Shown here: positions 6,081-6,142 of the stretch, piece by piece
Layout: each line of letters begins with the position of its first letter
Numbering within the stretch: position 1 is the stretch's first letter
NCBI GenBank assembly: GCA_009782165.1
Contig: WQUH01000089.1
Span: 1 to 6,142, forward strand
Length of the DNA stretch: 6,142 nt
Direction: 5' to 3'
Source: Pseudomonadota bacterium
GTDB taxonomy: Bacteria > Desulfobacterota > Desulfobulbia > Desulfobulbales > Desulfobulbaceae
Position numbers and translations under genes: made by a program
Notes under the pieces: model-generated
Told to the model about the DNA's origin: nothing
Databases searched by the model: none
What the model saw: the letters and a program-made list of their open reading frames with translations, nothing else

Positions 6081-6142
6081 GCTGGCTGCCTCTCAATGAC
6101 TCTATCCGCCGAAAGCGTCCGCCCGAACCGTTCAGCCGAGCA
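6081..6142 (-). other. Upstream leader or 3' end of an unseen gene
   Basis: These 62 nt precede cheW. In the cheW frame, stops occur at 6132-6134, in the middle of the stretch and at 6093-6095. The other two frames are open to the window edge, so the tail of an upstream gene may lie here, possibly ending at the TGA at 6132-6134. I see no convincing promoter or terminator, and the stretch is too short to identify. Confidence 0.3.
6089..6094 (-). promoter_or_regulatory. Ribosome binding site of the cheW gene
   Basis: GAGAGG lies 8 nt before ATG 6080. It overlaps an in-frame TGA (6093-6095), so no earlier start is possible in this frame. Confidence 0.7.

Overview
The window is a compact, single-direction gene cluster. 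All five genes lie on the minus strand, so transcription runs from the right edge to the left. In transcription order they are: a CheW-type coupling protein (5478-6080), a large hybrid chemosensory kinase of the CheA/ChpA (PilL) type with three Hpt domains and a C-terminal receiver domain (1955-5434), a short divergent CheW-like protein (1521-1958), a second CheW-like protein (972-1487), and an M16 (insulinase-family) zinc peptidase that runs off the left edge (1-956). Gaps are 43 nt, a 4-nt ATGA overlap, 33 nt and 15 nt. No terminator-like hairpin was noticed between genes, so this looks like part of one operon whose promoter lies beyond the right edge. No stretch of 300 bases lacks a gene.

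How the genes would work together: in the CheA/CheW family, CheW proteins link chemoreceptors to the kinase, the kinase autophosphorylates its Hpt histidines, and phosphate passes to receiver domains. Here the kinase carries its own receiver, three candidate phospho-histidines (H48, H211, H393) and complete ATP-binding motifs. It is served by three non-identical CheW-like proteins: one canonical, one nearly canonical, and one lacking most of the central region that normally holds the Arg-Gly motif. No receptor (MCP), CheR, CheB or stand-alone CheY is in view; at least a receptor is expected nearby. A multi-Hpt CheA with a fused receiver is typical of type IV pilus/twitching or other non-flagellar chemosensory systems. 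That assignment is inference, because no pilus gene is present here.

The M16 peptidase is the least expected member. It begins only 15 nt after the preceding CheW gene and in the same reading frame, with one TGA between them. Its zinc site (HxxEH plus downstream Glu) and second-domain Arg/Tyr pair are intact.

Organism: the DNA is GC-rich with strong third-position GC bias and good Shine-Dalgarno sequences, indicating a Gram-negative bacterium. The architecture would fit a deltaproteobacterium-like lineage (Desulfobacterota), but this is a low-confidence guess. Nothing suggests recent mobile DNA: there are no IS elements, tRNAs, CRISPR arrays or phage genes. I see no wholly new system. The notable points are the domain architecture, the Hpt duplication, the degenerate coupling protein and the peptidase linkage.
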